From the NCBI GenBank assembly GCA_034359265.1, contig CP136891.1, forward strand, positions 85,764,001 to 85,828,000: a stretch of 64,000 nt of DNA, written 5' to 3'. Positions 14,327 through 26,800 of the stretch are shown piece by piece. Position 1 is the first letter of the stretch. Every line of letters begins with the position of its first letter. Under the pieces are notes generated by a model. That model searched no databases, had not been told where the DNA came from, and saw only the letters and a program-made list of their open reading frames with translations. Position numbers and translations under genes: made by a program. The stretch comes from Canna indica (Eukaryota > Streptophyta > Magnoliopsida > Zingiberales > Cannaceae).

Positions 14327-17009
14327 GGGAAAATTAATGAAAATATCCCGAACTATTGAGTTTTTAACAAATTTGACTCATACTTTTATTTGTAACTAAT
14401 TTATACTCGAACTTTCATTTTGGTATCAATTGTATACTCTCGTCAGCAGAGTATTAAAGTAGCTGTTATATGCTAACGTGGACTGCATAATTAGCATAAA
14501 TAAATAATTTTTTTATTCAAAGTTGTCTCGTCATCAAATGATCCACGTCAACAAGACCTCTTAAATAAAAAATAAAAAACTCTTCAATTGTCCTTTTCCC
14601 TCTTTTTTTAAGGTGTGGTTGATATGGCATTGAAGAGTTTTTTAATATTTTTTTAAATTGATCTTGCTGACATGGATCATTTGATGACGAGGCAACTTTG
14701 AATAAAAAATTAATTTATTTATGCTGACTGTGCAGTTCATGTCAACATATAACGGCTACTTTAACACCCAGCTTGACGGGAATATTCAATTGATACCAAA
14801 ATGAAAATTCGAGTATAAATTAGTTACAAATAAAAGTATGAGTCAGATTTGTTAAAAACTCAATAGTTCGAGACATTTTCATTAATTTTCCCTAATAATA
14901 ATAATAAATATTATTATTAATCAAAATCTCAAATAGTTACTACATAGATCAATAGATTAATACATATAATCAGTAGAAGATTACATGCAAATCAAAATGC
15001 TTGTTCCAGAATTGCTTAAATACAACAATATAAACATTTGCTAACCTTCCGAGGCTAAAGTGGCCAAGCAAGCATCCGAAAGACCAAGATTTTGCAAGGA
15101 TATAGAGTCCTCAAATCTTGTGAATGTTAAGAAAAGACACAAAGAAACTATATGAAATTATAAAACAAAAGTGTAATCATGCATAACCACGAAGAAATAT
15201 TTTTCAGTTCCATGAGAATGAATACAGGATTTCATAGAAGGAACACCAGTTTTTTACATGAATCATTCCAAAAAAATAAGCTTTTCTAATTTAGAGTGGA
15301 GACAATGATTATAGGGAAATATTAATTGGTATTGAACAAAAAACTAATATTTGCAATGTATTTTCCATCATGACAAATGATGGTATAATATTCTTTTCTT
15401 AGAAGTAAACTCCATTTTAATCAATAAAGAACGTCCATCCTGAATGTAAAAGAAATATAGCACCAAGAAAACTCTTACTGTTTTTTTTTTGCATACACCT
15501 GCTGACCTGCATCTGTAAGCTATTACCAATGGAGAAATTGAAACCAAAATGAGCATTAAACAACCAGGTCCAGTCCTGGAAAACATCTGCTGATCTATGC
15601 TGCTATCATATTGGGTTAAAGAACATAACAGCAGAGGCTTGCCTAGCTGAAGTTGCCCCCCTAAGTTTAGCATTTTTTCACAATGCAGAACTCATAACAT
15701 GGCAAGCAATCACTGCAACTGAGCACAACCACTCTTCCGCAAAACATGCTACGAGTAGTATATGCTTGTTTCTTTCCACTGCCTCAAGTGTATTAGTCCA
15801 AATCAACAATCCAAATACTCAGACAAGACATATGATATGGCTTATGACCTTAAGTATTTGTTGTTTGTTTCCAATGACTAGTATACATCTATTACCAACA
15901 TAGTTTTCGTGAGATAAGGCCATGGAGATCTGCCTTTCACTTGCTTACACATCTAAATCATGTCTGAAGACTCAACATGGAAGTATATAAAGTCTAGCTC
16001 ACTACTAGCAGCTCAAAACATCCATCTAATTGCATGATCTCTATTCTTAAGTAACATCCAGATGTATTTCAAGCAAAACTATAGTAATAAGGACTGCCAT
16101 TTTTCCTTGCTATTTCTATACCTTCAGTGGTTGAATCTACCAAATCTTAGCACAAGGATCTAGTCATTATTTGACAAAGTTATTTGCAAGCTTAAAGAAA
16201 ACATATCAGAAACATTCGTCAGCCAGTTTACTCAGCCCCTTTAGTTCATTTAGAAATAAGCCAAGATAAACTAAAATGTAGAACAAAAAGGGAACCAATC
16301 ATACCTGAGATATATCATACGTTGAAAAAAAATCACACACTTAACATGTAACAAACATGGGGAAACTACTGGGAAAGGATACAAAGAATCCTCCTCCAGC
16401 CTCTTTCTGCTCGACCGAGCAACAGAAACAGAACCAAACTCGACGGGAAGTTTATGAAGCCCACTAACGGGGCTCATAAACTTCGGATCGCCACCAATCT
16501 CGTCATCCGCCTCATCGTCCAACTGGAATTCTGCCCAACAATTTCAATCACAAAAGTAAAACGAGTAACAAGAAGGCTAGGGTTTCTCCGGGGTGCCTCA
16601 CCAGGGACATAACCGAAGTGCCGCATCCGGCCCTCGAGATCATCGATGCACTTCTGGTTGTTCTTGAACACCTCGTTGCAGTGACCGAGGAGCTCCTCGA
16701 AGGAGACGGTGCCGAAGGCCATGGACTCAAGTAGTTCGAGGTCGGCGCCGGCCGAGGATACCCGGCGATCGACGGCTTGCAAGAAGGCGGAGGCGGCCGA
16801 ATCTGGGAGGTGAGGACATAACAGAAGAGGGTTTATTGAACACAGCTAACAAATCCAAGAGAGAGGGAAACGTGAGGGAGGGGGAGCGGCTTCTAACCTA
16901 GGGGAATAGGTCGGCGTTGGACGGAGTCGGAGAGGGATTTGGAGATAGTGTCAACGTGGTGGCAGAAGGCGGCGAGGGATTGGCAGAAGGCTGAGATGGC
17001 GCTCTCCAT
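12877..17009 (-). CDS. SKA3: SKA3-like spindle and kinetochore-associated protein (320 aa)
   Basis: Probable subunit of the SKA complex, which couples kinetochores to spindle microtubules in mitosis (family knowledge). Nine exons on the minus strand, all GT-AG with consistent phase: 17009-16898, 16802-16602, 16530-16383, 15116-15046, 14171-14114, 14012-13960, 13825-13710, 13290-13194, 12983-12877; total 963 nt. The N-terminus (MESAISAFCQSLAAFC) and the helical segment ending NNQKCIDDLEGRMRHFGYVP match the SKA3 N-terminal layout (long helices, then a YGYSP-like end). The middle has the motif LQNLGLSDACLATLASE that I associate with plant SKA3 proteins. The C-terminus ends in a leucine-rich helix (GKSYLLLLLRMNQLV) before the stop. 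Exon 3 ends inside a Leu codon at 16383; a later donor at 16345 also exists but would shift the frame of exon 4. Residues 105-153 are acidic and probably disordered. The family call rests on pattern memory, not a search. Confidence 0.75.
14296..14326. repeat. (AAT)n microsatellite
   Basis: About ten AAT units directly left of the foldback element; shorter AAT runs recur on its right side (14893-14910). Confidence 0.9.
14327..14892. mobile_element. Foldback (long-TIR) element in an SKA3-like intron
   Basis: Starts with GGGAAAATTAATGAAAAT and ends with its reverse complement (ATTTTCATTAATTTTCCC). Arms of roughly 255 bp mirror each other through most of the element and leave a spacer of only a few tens of bases around 14590-14620. 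It is flanked on both sides by TAATAATAA, which would fit a 9-bp Mutator-type target duplication but lies in an (AAT)n microsatellite, so the duplication cannot be proved. There is no coding frame. It lies between exons 15116-15046 and 14171-14114. Confidence 0.8.
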
Positions 17010-17855
17010 TGGTGCAGCTTCCCCGGAGCGACGCCGACGGCGATTGCGGATTGCGATTAGCCGATTAGGAGAAAGGAAATCTGAGTGAGGAGCGCCAAAT
17101 CTTGATTTCAAAATGTTTCCCCGGTGCAGTTCCCACACGACGCAACAACCAGGACCACAAGACGGTACTTCACGGTCCGTGCGGGCTGCTTTGAGATCTG
17201 TCTTCGATAAAGCTCTTCATTTTTGCAATTGCCAAACGACGAAGAACGCGTGCCCTAGATGGAACTTTTAGATTCGTGTGGACACCAATGTTGAAAGTTA
17301 AGAGGGGAAGATCAACCTCATTTAAAAACGACTTTTCCAATATATACGTATAAATACATTATTTGTTTTGTTTTTTTGCATTATTGGTTTACTAGAATTG
17401 TGTATTATTTTTTTTCAAAAAATTAATTTTATAACATTGTCAATTACAAAGTGGAACACAATCATGAGAATATTAAGCATAAGACGCATTATAAGAATAT
17501 AAAAAAATAGTATAATACACAGGCGCAAAAATACATGCTACAACTAGAGATCAAATCCAATCTATTGGCAACGTATCGAGTTATCTCACCACTAAATGAC
17601 TAGTGAGTCAACTTGCCTCAAGTACAACACATTGATATATGCATATGTGAGAAAACATTAATGATAATTATCAAAGAGCATATATATTTTTTGAAAAAAA
17701 ATCTGAAATGTGGTATTATTATTATAGTACAACAGTGATATATACAAAAAGACTTTCAAATTTTAATATCACATATTCAAATTGATGGAGGATAATAATT
17801 CGGTCATGAATATGTTGTTATAACACAAACGCTATGTATGGTATCTTCTCTGCCT
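17010..17855. other. Spacer: 5' region of SKA3-like gene and 3' flank of LAMP1-like gene
   Basis: The first 200 bases upstream of the SKA3-like start are GC-rich and probably hold its promoter and 5' UTR. From about 17330 the sequence is AT-rich with no supported gene. No clear TATA box was found close to the start codon. Confidence 0.5.
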
Positions 17856-20800
17856 TCAAATTATCTCTCCTCGCACAGCAGCAGCAGCCCTTTGGATAGC
17901 TCTAGCCACTCTCCAAATTTCATGTTGCACTACCCATAACCTCTCCTTCCCTGTGTTTTCCCCGGCTTGAGAAATAGCATCGGCGATGCCCGGAAAGAAA
18001 GAGAACTTGCTCTCGGAATCGTCCGGCGGCGAGTACAACTGCCCACCAGAATCAGCAAGTCAGTGGATACTGTTACAGTGTTACCAGTAGATATGTTCAT
18101 TTGTTCCAATAAGAAACATGATAGGAAAGGACTATTGGTTCATGGGATTGGAGATAGGGTCAGGTCATGATATTGTTAGTGGCAGAAATTTGGAAGAAGA
18201 GTATATAGATTGCAGTTATCTACTCTATCTAGAACTTCCAACGCTTACCAGATGCTTAAACCACTGTCTTCCTCGAAGGCCGGTTGCTTCCAGGAATCCT
18301 CTTTCAGCAAGCATTAGACGATCATTAAAAGCCCGTCTCCTTAAAACAGCAAAATCCTCTGTGATTTCTGCCTCTTGTAGTTTCTGTGATTATCAATTAT
18401 ATGTAAAAAACAGTTTCCGAAAGCTTCCAGAGAAATTCTATACTTATCTACTTAGAAGCATTTATGAAATAACCTTCATTCACACAAAAGTTACTTTTGA
18501 AGTTTAGCCAGAAAAGAAAACAAATATGATGGGTAAACAGCAACAGAAATTCAGTCAGTCATACCAATAAGGTGGGTTATCTTTCCTTCAAACACAAAGG
18601 TTGAATGACAAGATTACAAGGGATCCAAATGCTGGTAGATTCCTGCAACGCCTAACAACTACAGAAGCCTGCAACTCTAGAGAGGCAACACCATCATGAA
18701 TTCTCGTTTAAAAAGTATCACCATCATTTCTTAAGTTCTTTATATGGACGGATATCTATAACATACAATCTTGTTAGGAGGTTCCTCAGGACTTGAAAGG
18801 AGTAAATAGTACTCTATTTAATTTCTACAATACTTGGCACCAAACCACTGCACAAGGGCTAAGGTCAAGGACAAATCAACTGAAGATTATACAAATCGAG
18901 TTTTGTTAATGCTGAAATGCTTCTTCAGAATAATTACAGTAGCTAAATGGAGAAAATGCATTCCAAAGCGTGTACAAAGAAAGGGTGACCCAGTGCACGA
19001 AGCAACTCTACTTTTGTGGGCTTGAGAGGGTTAATGTACGCAGCCTCCCCCCCCCACCCACCCATTCTATAAATACAGCATTGACATAATCAAACTAGTA
19101 AATTTCAAGCCTGACCTGTCCTTCTTCAAGAGCTTCTCTGATGGCAGCAGTGAGCTCATCAATAGATCTATTCAAAGGTTGTATAGACACTCCACCACCC
19201 AGAAAGGTACTCAATACAAATGCATGCTCCTGCAAGTACAAGAGGAAAGCACATCTTTCAGTTGTGTATAAGGTTCAGAAGAACAGAAGGTCCCAATGCA
19301 TATTCTAAGAGGTAGTGTAAATGGAGTACTATATAAAAGATAAAATCTGTAGAAAGACTTGCAAAAGATGTAATGAAAGATTTCCTTTAAAAACTATACC
19401 ATGAAGATCAATATACGTATATATATATATAAGATGGTGAACAGAGAAAGGTTAAGAAAACATATCCACCAATTTCCAATGGAAGCCGTCAGCATTAAAA
19501 TTGGTAGGACCAAAGAACTTAATCATAAATATTATAAAAAACTTCAATCAATAAAAAATTAATGACTCACTAGCTAATCTAGAAAAAATATTAAAAGTGA
19601 ACATAATGCTAAATGGTTTAACTAAGCAGCTCGTTACCTACTCAAAGTAGTAACTGATAATGATATCATTGTACGTTCACTTACCACAAAAGCTTTGGTT
19701 ATCAAATAGATGATATGCAATCGGTCGAAGCCATGACCTTGATATTACATTGACAAATAGTTTGTAGAAAGATATGTAGGAGAAAGAATAATCTTCTTAT
19801 TATTCACAATGAGAGACCTCCTATTTATACAACCTAGGTTCCTTCATTTAGGAAGCCCCCTTTAAATAACACAAGATTTGTTCTAAAGCATTCCAATGTT
19901 CGATTGTTGGAGAAGACATAAACTGACTAACGACACTAACTGGGTAAGCAATGTCTGGACGAGTCACTGTAAGATAATTTAGCTTTCCAACAAGTCTTCT
20001 GTATCTCTCCGAGTCTTCAAATTGTTCACCTTCCTTGGTTAGCTGCAAACCAGGAGTCATTGGTGTACTACATGGCTTAGCACCTAATTTTCCTGTTTCT
20101 GTCAACAAGTCAAGAACATACTTCCTCTGAGACAAGAATATTCCTTTCTTGCTTCTTGTAACCTCAACACCCAAGAAATACTTCAACAACCCCAAATCTT
20201 TTGTCTTAAATCGACTATGAAGAAAGGATTTAAGAGATGAAATACTTGCAGTGTCACTCCCAGTAATAACAATATCATCTACATACACAACTAGTAGGAT
20301 TATGCCAACTTGAGATCGTTTATAAAATACAGAGTGATCACACTTACACATTTGCATTCCAAATTCCTGAACTGCCTCGCTGAATTTCCCAAACCAAGCA
20401 CGAGGACTTTGTTTCAAGCCATACAAGGATTTTCGAAGACGACAAACCTTCCCATACTCCCCCTGAGCAACAAATCCAGGTGGTTGCTCCATATAAACTT
20501 CTTCTTGGAGATCACCATGCAGAAAAGCATTCTTGATATCCAACTGATGTAATGGCCAGCTGAAAGTAGCCGCCATAGAAATGAATAGTCGAACTGAAGA
20601 AAGCTTAGCAACCGGAGAGAAAGTGTCGGAATAGTCAACACCATACACCTGAGCATACCCCTTAGCAACCAGACGAGCTTTCAAACGATCCACTTCACCA
20701 TCAAAATTAGTCTTGATGGCAAACACCCATTTACACCCAATAGCTATCTTCCCTTCAGGTAAGTTCACCAAGTCCCAAGTACCATTACCATCTAATGCCA

Positions 20801-23800
20801 TCATTTCCTCTACCATTGCAGCGTGCCAGCCAGGATGAGACAAGGCTTCTTTAACAGTTTTAGGAATAGACATAGAATCTAAGGAAGCAATAAAAGAGCT
20901 AGAGGAAGAAGACAGGTGAGCGTATGAAACAAATGATGAAATAGGATAACTACACTGACGTTTACCTTTTCGAAGGGCAATGGGTAGATCGAGACTAGGA
21001 TCAGGATTATTTGCCACTGGATCTGACGACGAAGAAGCTGGTAAAGTGCATGAGTCCTGAGTCTTTGACCTTCTGGAATACATATGAACAATAGGAGGTC
21101 TAGCAGGTGCACCAAGAGGAACACACTGGGCCACAGTATAAATGAGTAGATCATCTTCCTCCCCCTGACTGTCATAAGTAGAAGATGAAGGAAAGAAAGG
21201 AGTATTTTCATGAAATGTGACAGTAGTGGATACAAGATAACGATTGAGTATTGGAGAATAACATCTATATCCTTTCTGAAGACGAGAGTAGCCAAGAAAA
21301 ATACATTTCAGAGCTTTGGGATCTAATTTAGTGACCTGAGGACGAACATCACGAACAAAGCATGTACAACCAAATATCTTGGGTTCAATAGGAAACAAAG
21401 ATTTAGAAGGAAAGAGCACGATATAAGGGATATCACCATTAAGGACAGAGGAGGGCATACGGTTGATTAAGAAACAAGCTGTTGAAACAGCATCGGCCCA
21501 AAACTCCTTAGGAACTTTCATTTGGAAGAGAAGTGCCCGAGCAACTTCAAGAAGATGTCTATTTTTTCTTTCAGCCACTCCGTTTTGAGAAGGTGTATCG
21601 ACGCAAGAAGTTTGGTGGAGAATGCCATTCTGAGTCATGTAAGACTGAAACTTTTCTGAAACATATTCTTTGGCATTATCACTTCTTAATGTATGTACAG
21701 GAACATTAAATTGAGTTTTTATTTCAGCACAAAAGGCACAAAAATGGGAGAATAACTCAGAACGATTTTTCATTAGATATAACCAAGTAACACGAGAATA
21801 GTCATCAACAAAGGTAACAAAGTACTTGAAACCAGTTTTGGACATAATTGGACAAGGACCCCAAACATCAGAATGGACTAACTCAAAAGGAGTAATAGCC
21901 CGTTTATTGACTCTAGGACAAGAGGGAAGACGATGGTGTTTGGCAAACTGACATGACTCACAATCTAACGAAGACAAGCTCTGGAACTGAGGATATAATT
22001 TCTTTAGGGAAGACAAAGAAGGATGTCCCACTTGACAGTGTACCTCAAAAGGGGTGGAAACACTTGAACAAGCAATGGATCGTGGCACCTCTGGATCCAG
22101 GTAGTAGAGACCTCCGGACTCATGACCTTTACCAATAATCTGCTTCGTCATAAGATCCTGAAAGAGACAAATGTCGGAATAAAATGAGATAAAACAATTC
22201 AATGTACGAGTAAGTTTACTGACAGAGAGTAAATTGAAGGCAAAGTTGGGTAGAATTAAAACATCGGTCAAACAAATAGATGAAGTGGGACTAATAGTTC
22301 CTGAACCAAGGACAGAAGATGTAGACCCATTTGCTATTGTGACACCGGAAGGAATTGATTTTTGTTCAAAAGAGGTACAAAGTTTTTGATTACCTGTCAT
22401 ATGATCTGTGGCACCAGAATCAATGACCCATTTGGAGGATGACGAAGCAAGGCATGTATTGGAGTTACCTGACTCAGCGAGAGTAGTGGTAGAAGCAGTG
22501 GATTTCAATGATTGTTGGTACTGGGTAAACTTGGCATACTCATCTTCAGAGACTAGAATAGTCTTGTCAGAAGAAGTCGCAACATGAGCAGATGGATCAC
22601 GCTGAGACTTACTTTGTAGTTTCTTGCATGTATATTTTGTGTGGCCTGGCTCATGGCAATAATAACATACAATGCTTGACTCTTGTCTACGAGAATCATC
22701 TTTGTTACGATAACTTGTCCTTCCTCCTCGATAACCACCTCGACCATTGTGACGACTAACAAGAGCACTAGTATGAATTTGAGACACCTGTGAGGATTCT
22801 GTACGAAGAAGTCTTGAAAAGGTATCTTGTAAAGATGATATCTCAGATCCAGAAAGAATTTGAGACCGAACACTCTCAAGTTCTGGAGGAAGTCCTGCAA
22901 AAAAACTTATAACAGCCATCTGTTCTCGTTGGGCCTGTTGAACTCTCACATCAGGACTAAAAGGCAACAAAACATTAAGTTCCTCATAAATCCTTTTAAA
23001 ATCCATAAAGTAGGCTGTTAGAGACTTATCCTGTTTCTCGGCACGATAGAACGCCTTACAGACTTCATAGATACGAGAAATATTCCCTTTACCAGAGTAC
23101 AAAAATTCTAAATAATCCATTAATTCTTTAACAAACTCACAGTGATTGATCAAACTTACTATCTCACTGTTAATGGAGTTCCGAATCTGCAAGATCAGTC
23201 GTGCATCATCTCTAAGCCAAGTTTGCCTAGTATGATCGGTAGGAGGTTCATTGGTGAGATGATCATCCTTATCCATGCTCCTGGCATAAACTCGAACTGT
23301 TTTGCTCCAATCAAAATAATTTGAACCATTAAGTTTATGCTCTGTAATCCTTGACATTACTGGAATCATATCAGTCACTACCAAAGATTTATTCTCTACC
23401 CCAAATTCTGTCATCTTCAATGTTAATGACCAAAAAGGGAAAAAAAAAATTCCAACAAGAGCGAGATCTAAAATATCCGGCAAGTAACCAACAAAGAACA
23501 AAACCTCCAATAAGAAGATCAGGCACACGTTCGGAATCTGCCGGTCGGAATTTGCAGATCCGCCGATCAGGGACTGGACAACCTCCTGAGGTCGGCGATG
23601 AGGACAAATGTTGGCGGGCAGGGGATACACGATCTCTCCTGATCGCGAAGACACACGATCCTTCTAATCGTGATTTCTACCTCTTCAAGTAACAGAAGAA
23701 TGGAAGAATGACATGCTCTGATACCATGTAGAAAGATATGTAGGAGAAAGAATAATCTTCTTATTATTCACAATGAGAGACCTCCTATTTATACAACCTA

Positions 23801-26800
23801 GGTTCCTTCATTTAGGAAACCTTAATTTAGGAAACAATAAATACAATGAATCCCTATAATCAAGCTAACAATCAATTCTCTCATTATAGCACTTAATTAT
23901 CTAATTATGACACAATATTCCCTAATTACAGCAGAATATATTCTAACATAGTTGATTTTAATCCATTGGAAAAGAGGAGCTTCACATGCATAGTATAAGT
24001 GCCTAACAGCAACAAGTATCATTGCATTCAATTTAAATCAGACACACAATGCAATTGGATGGAAGAACACAAAATGTAAGAAGAGTTCTTCTGCAAACTA
24101 ATTAAGTTGCATATCAGAAACAGCCAACAAGAGAATGAAAATGCTTCAAGACAAAGAACGTATGTACATAAGATCTTGTTTTTATATTAAAAAGGTATAT
24201 AATTGATATGACAAAAATTAAAACTGCAATTTATAACAAATTATGTTTATATCCATTCATTACACAGCAAATATGAAAATTGCAAACTGAGCAAAGAAAG
24301 AAAAGAAGAAAAAAACAACAGAGAAAGACCCATTAACATCATAAGAAACAAGCACTTACCTGTAACTGGGTAGAGTAAGAAACGTAATCAAAAGGCAGAA
24401 CTGGGTCATCTGCTAGACGAAGACCTAAGAGCCCCCAGATTTGAGCAACTGAGGAACACACACAACAAATCAACTGACTAAAACATTTGTGGAAGAAAAA
24501 GCAATGAATCAACTTAAAAAGCCATTTCTAAGTTTACTGTTCAGAAGAAATGTGATCTTGGACAACCATATGACAAAAAAAAATACTTATACAATACTGT
24601 CGGACTTTCCAGAACCTGAGCATTATCAGATTATTCCTATAATCCTATTAGAACAATAGATTACAGTCAGTCTTTGGGTCTAAAATCAATAGTGAAATCC
24701 AAACTTCATATTATATCTAGTTGTCAATATTTTGAGTAGTTATAAGTGAATTTGAATTTGTCACATTTCACAAACAAATCCCATAGTCAAGGTATTTCCT
24801 ATCTGAGTGGATATACACTTTCCAATTCCATCCTCAGATATTATGTTAATCATTTTCAAATCACCAGACTACTGAAATTTTACAGTAGAAAAAGAAATTC
24901 AAACAATCAAATCATTGACATTCAGAACATCCAATTCCAATATTCCATCAACTGTTAAAAGACCTTTATGTGTGAAAATTGGAGGCAGAATTCATTGATA
25001 AACTGCATGTGTTCAAGTACTTTAGATCAAAGACATGTATTAGATGGAATACTTACTAGCTACATGACGCTGAAATGATGGATCTCCATGCTCTGCCATC
25101 CATTTGTAGGAATCATAAGCAGTATGGTAGCCAGGAAATACTGAAAGGAGAAATGTAGAATTATCCATCTAAGCACAAAAACAAGAACTGGCAAGGTCAT
25201 ATATTCGGATATGATAGTCAAAGCCAGAACCAAATGTCCAAATTACATGAGGCATGGTAGAGATCCAAAGCAAACAAACAAAAGCTTAAGGATTATTACA
25301 GTATAGGTCATAATCCAATTAGTGAAGTGCAATGAGAATCCCACAGCACTGACAGTCAAAGTAGCATGTTTTTCAAGTTAACAACAGTTTTCACCTATGA
25401 CGATTGACAAAGAGGCATACCATTCCCATAGTACATATCTATAGAAGGAACCCCAGCTATATGCAAAAATGCAGAAAAATCTGAATCAGCTCTAGCCAGT
25501 CTTTCAATATTCTGCATTCAAAAATCATGATTAGTTTTGGACATAACAACAGATAACAACATTCAAGCATTTGAATGTCTTCGTACTGAAAAAGATAATA
25601 ATACTAAACATTATGGCATTACCACAGATGACCAGAAAAAAAAAACAGTATCTGTTGCACATCTCTACCTAACAGAACCATAGAATGAAATACAAGCACC
25701 AATATCTTTTAACTTAGAATAAGTGGTTTTTACAAGCTGAATCGTCATTGATAAAACAAAGAATAAAGCATGAAGTGCATGCTAACACTTACATGGATAC
25801 CTCCATTATATTCTGACCAAGTATCATAAACCATCCTTCCTTCCTGAACAGGATCTTTGATCTGATACATAAAGAAAGCAAAATCATATTTCCAAAACAA
25901 ATTTGAAGGAGTCTCATTACATACAAAAATTTTAACAGCAATTAATAATTACTGTTAGGAACCTATGTTGCATGGACATGAATGCTAATTAATCCTGCTC
26001 TTTCTAAAAGAGAAAGATCCTCGTAAAAGATCAGTAGGTCTGCTAAGCCATTTTTATTGGTGAACACTACTAGTTGGTTGAGGAAAGCTAACTATGAATC
26101 CAATTATCTGTAACTAACTTGCTTTTTCTTATTTTTCTATAATAGACGAAGTGCACTGGCTTGAGAAAAAAACTTATTGCCTAACATAGGAGGAAAATGA
26201 TTAGCTCACATCAGGATTCCTACAATTACCTGCTTTGTTACTTGAACTAGAAGATTGTCCAACTGGGGAGTTGCACCAGCAAAAAAGCCATCACCTTGAA
26301 CCGCACAATCAACATTCAAGTACACTACAGCTTTCGATGTCAACCATCCAAGGTTCTGCTCAACCCACTCAGTAGATCCAATCTGGAAAGATAAATTCTG
26401 TTATTTAGATTTTTTTTTGAAAAAAAAGGCATGAAGAAGATTAATGCAAGGTGCTACAACTCAATCCTTTTCGAGGAGAAGTTTGGCATGGTACCTCAAA
26501 CAGACATGAACATCTAAACGAATGCACAAGTGCTTTAAGTTAAATAATTGGTTTACATGCTCATTTAAATTATAGGCATAAATTGATAAATATATGCAAC
26601 ATTAGGCATTTTTGCATTATATTAAGTACTTGCAGTTTATTTAATCATTTTAAGCTTCATATGCATGAATTATCATGTAATTGTACATAAACTAAGCGGT
26701 GAATAAATCTCAAATTGAAAAGCTATAGCCTAATTTTTTTTGCAATAGAAGCATTTAAGCATGAGAGAGTACGCGTTAGTAGCTACAAAAATATATTTCC

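Larger units (their letters stand above)
19763..23948 (-). mobile_element. Ty1/copia LTR retrotransposon, young, 3'-truncated, in LAMP1-like intron 7
   Basis: The element is on the minus strand, so its 5' LTR is at high coordinates. The 222-bp 5' LTR (23727-23948) starts TGTTAGAATATATTC and ends CTTTCTACA; a Met-tRNA primer site follows. The matching part of the 3' LTR (19763-19854, 92 nt) shows no difference from it by eye. Both ends are flanked by the 5-bp target duplication TAGTT (19758-19762 and 23949-23953). An internal deletion has joined the end of the reverse transcriptase region to the middle of the 3' LTR, removing RNase H, the polypurine tract and the LTR start. Being in the same orientation as the host gene, its remaining LTR could supply a polyadenylation signal inside the intron. 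Confidence 0.95.

Noticed and set aside
15368..15673. Minus-strand frame of 101 aa in the SKA3-like intron
   Set aside because: Falls between exon 3 and exon 4, which join in phase without it; residues show no SKA3 likeness.
18118..18507. Plus-strand frame of 129 aa
   Set aside because: Antisense to LAMP1-like exon 9 and its introns.
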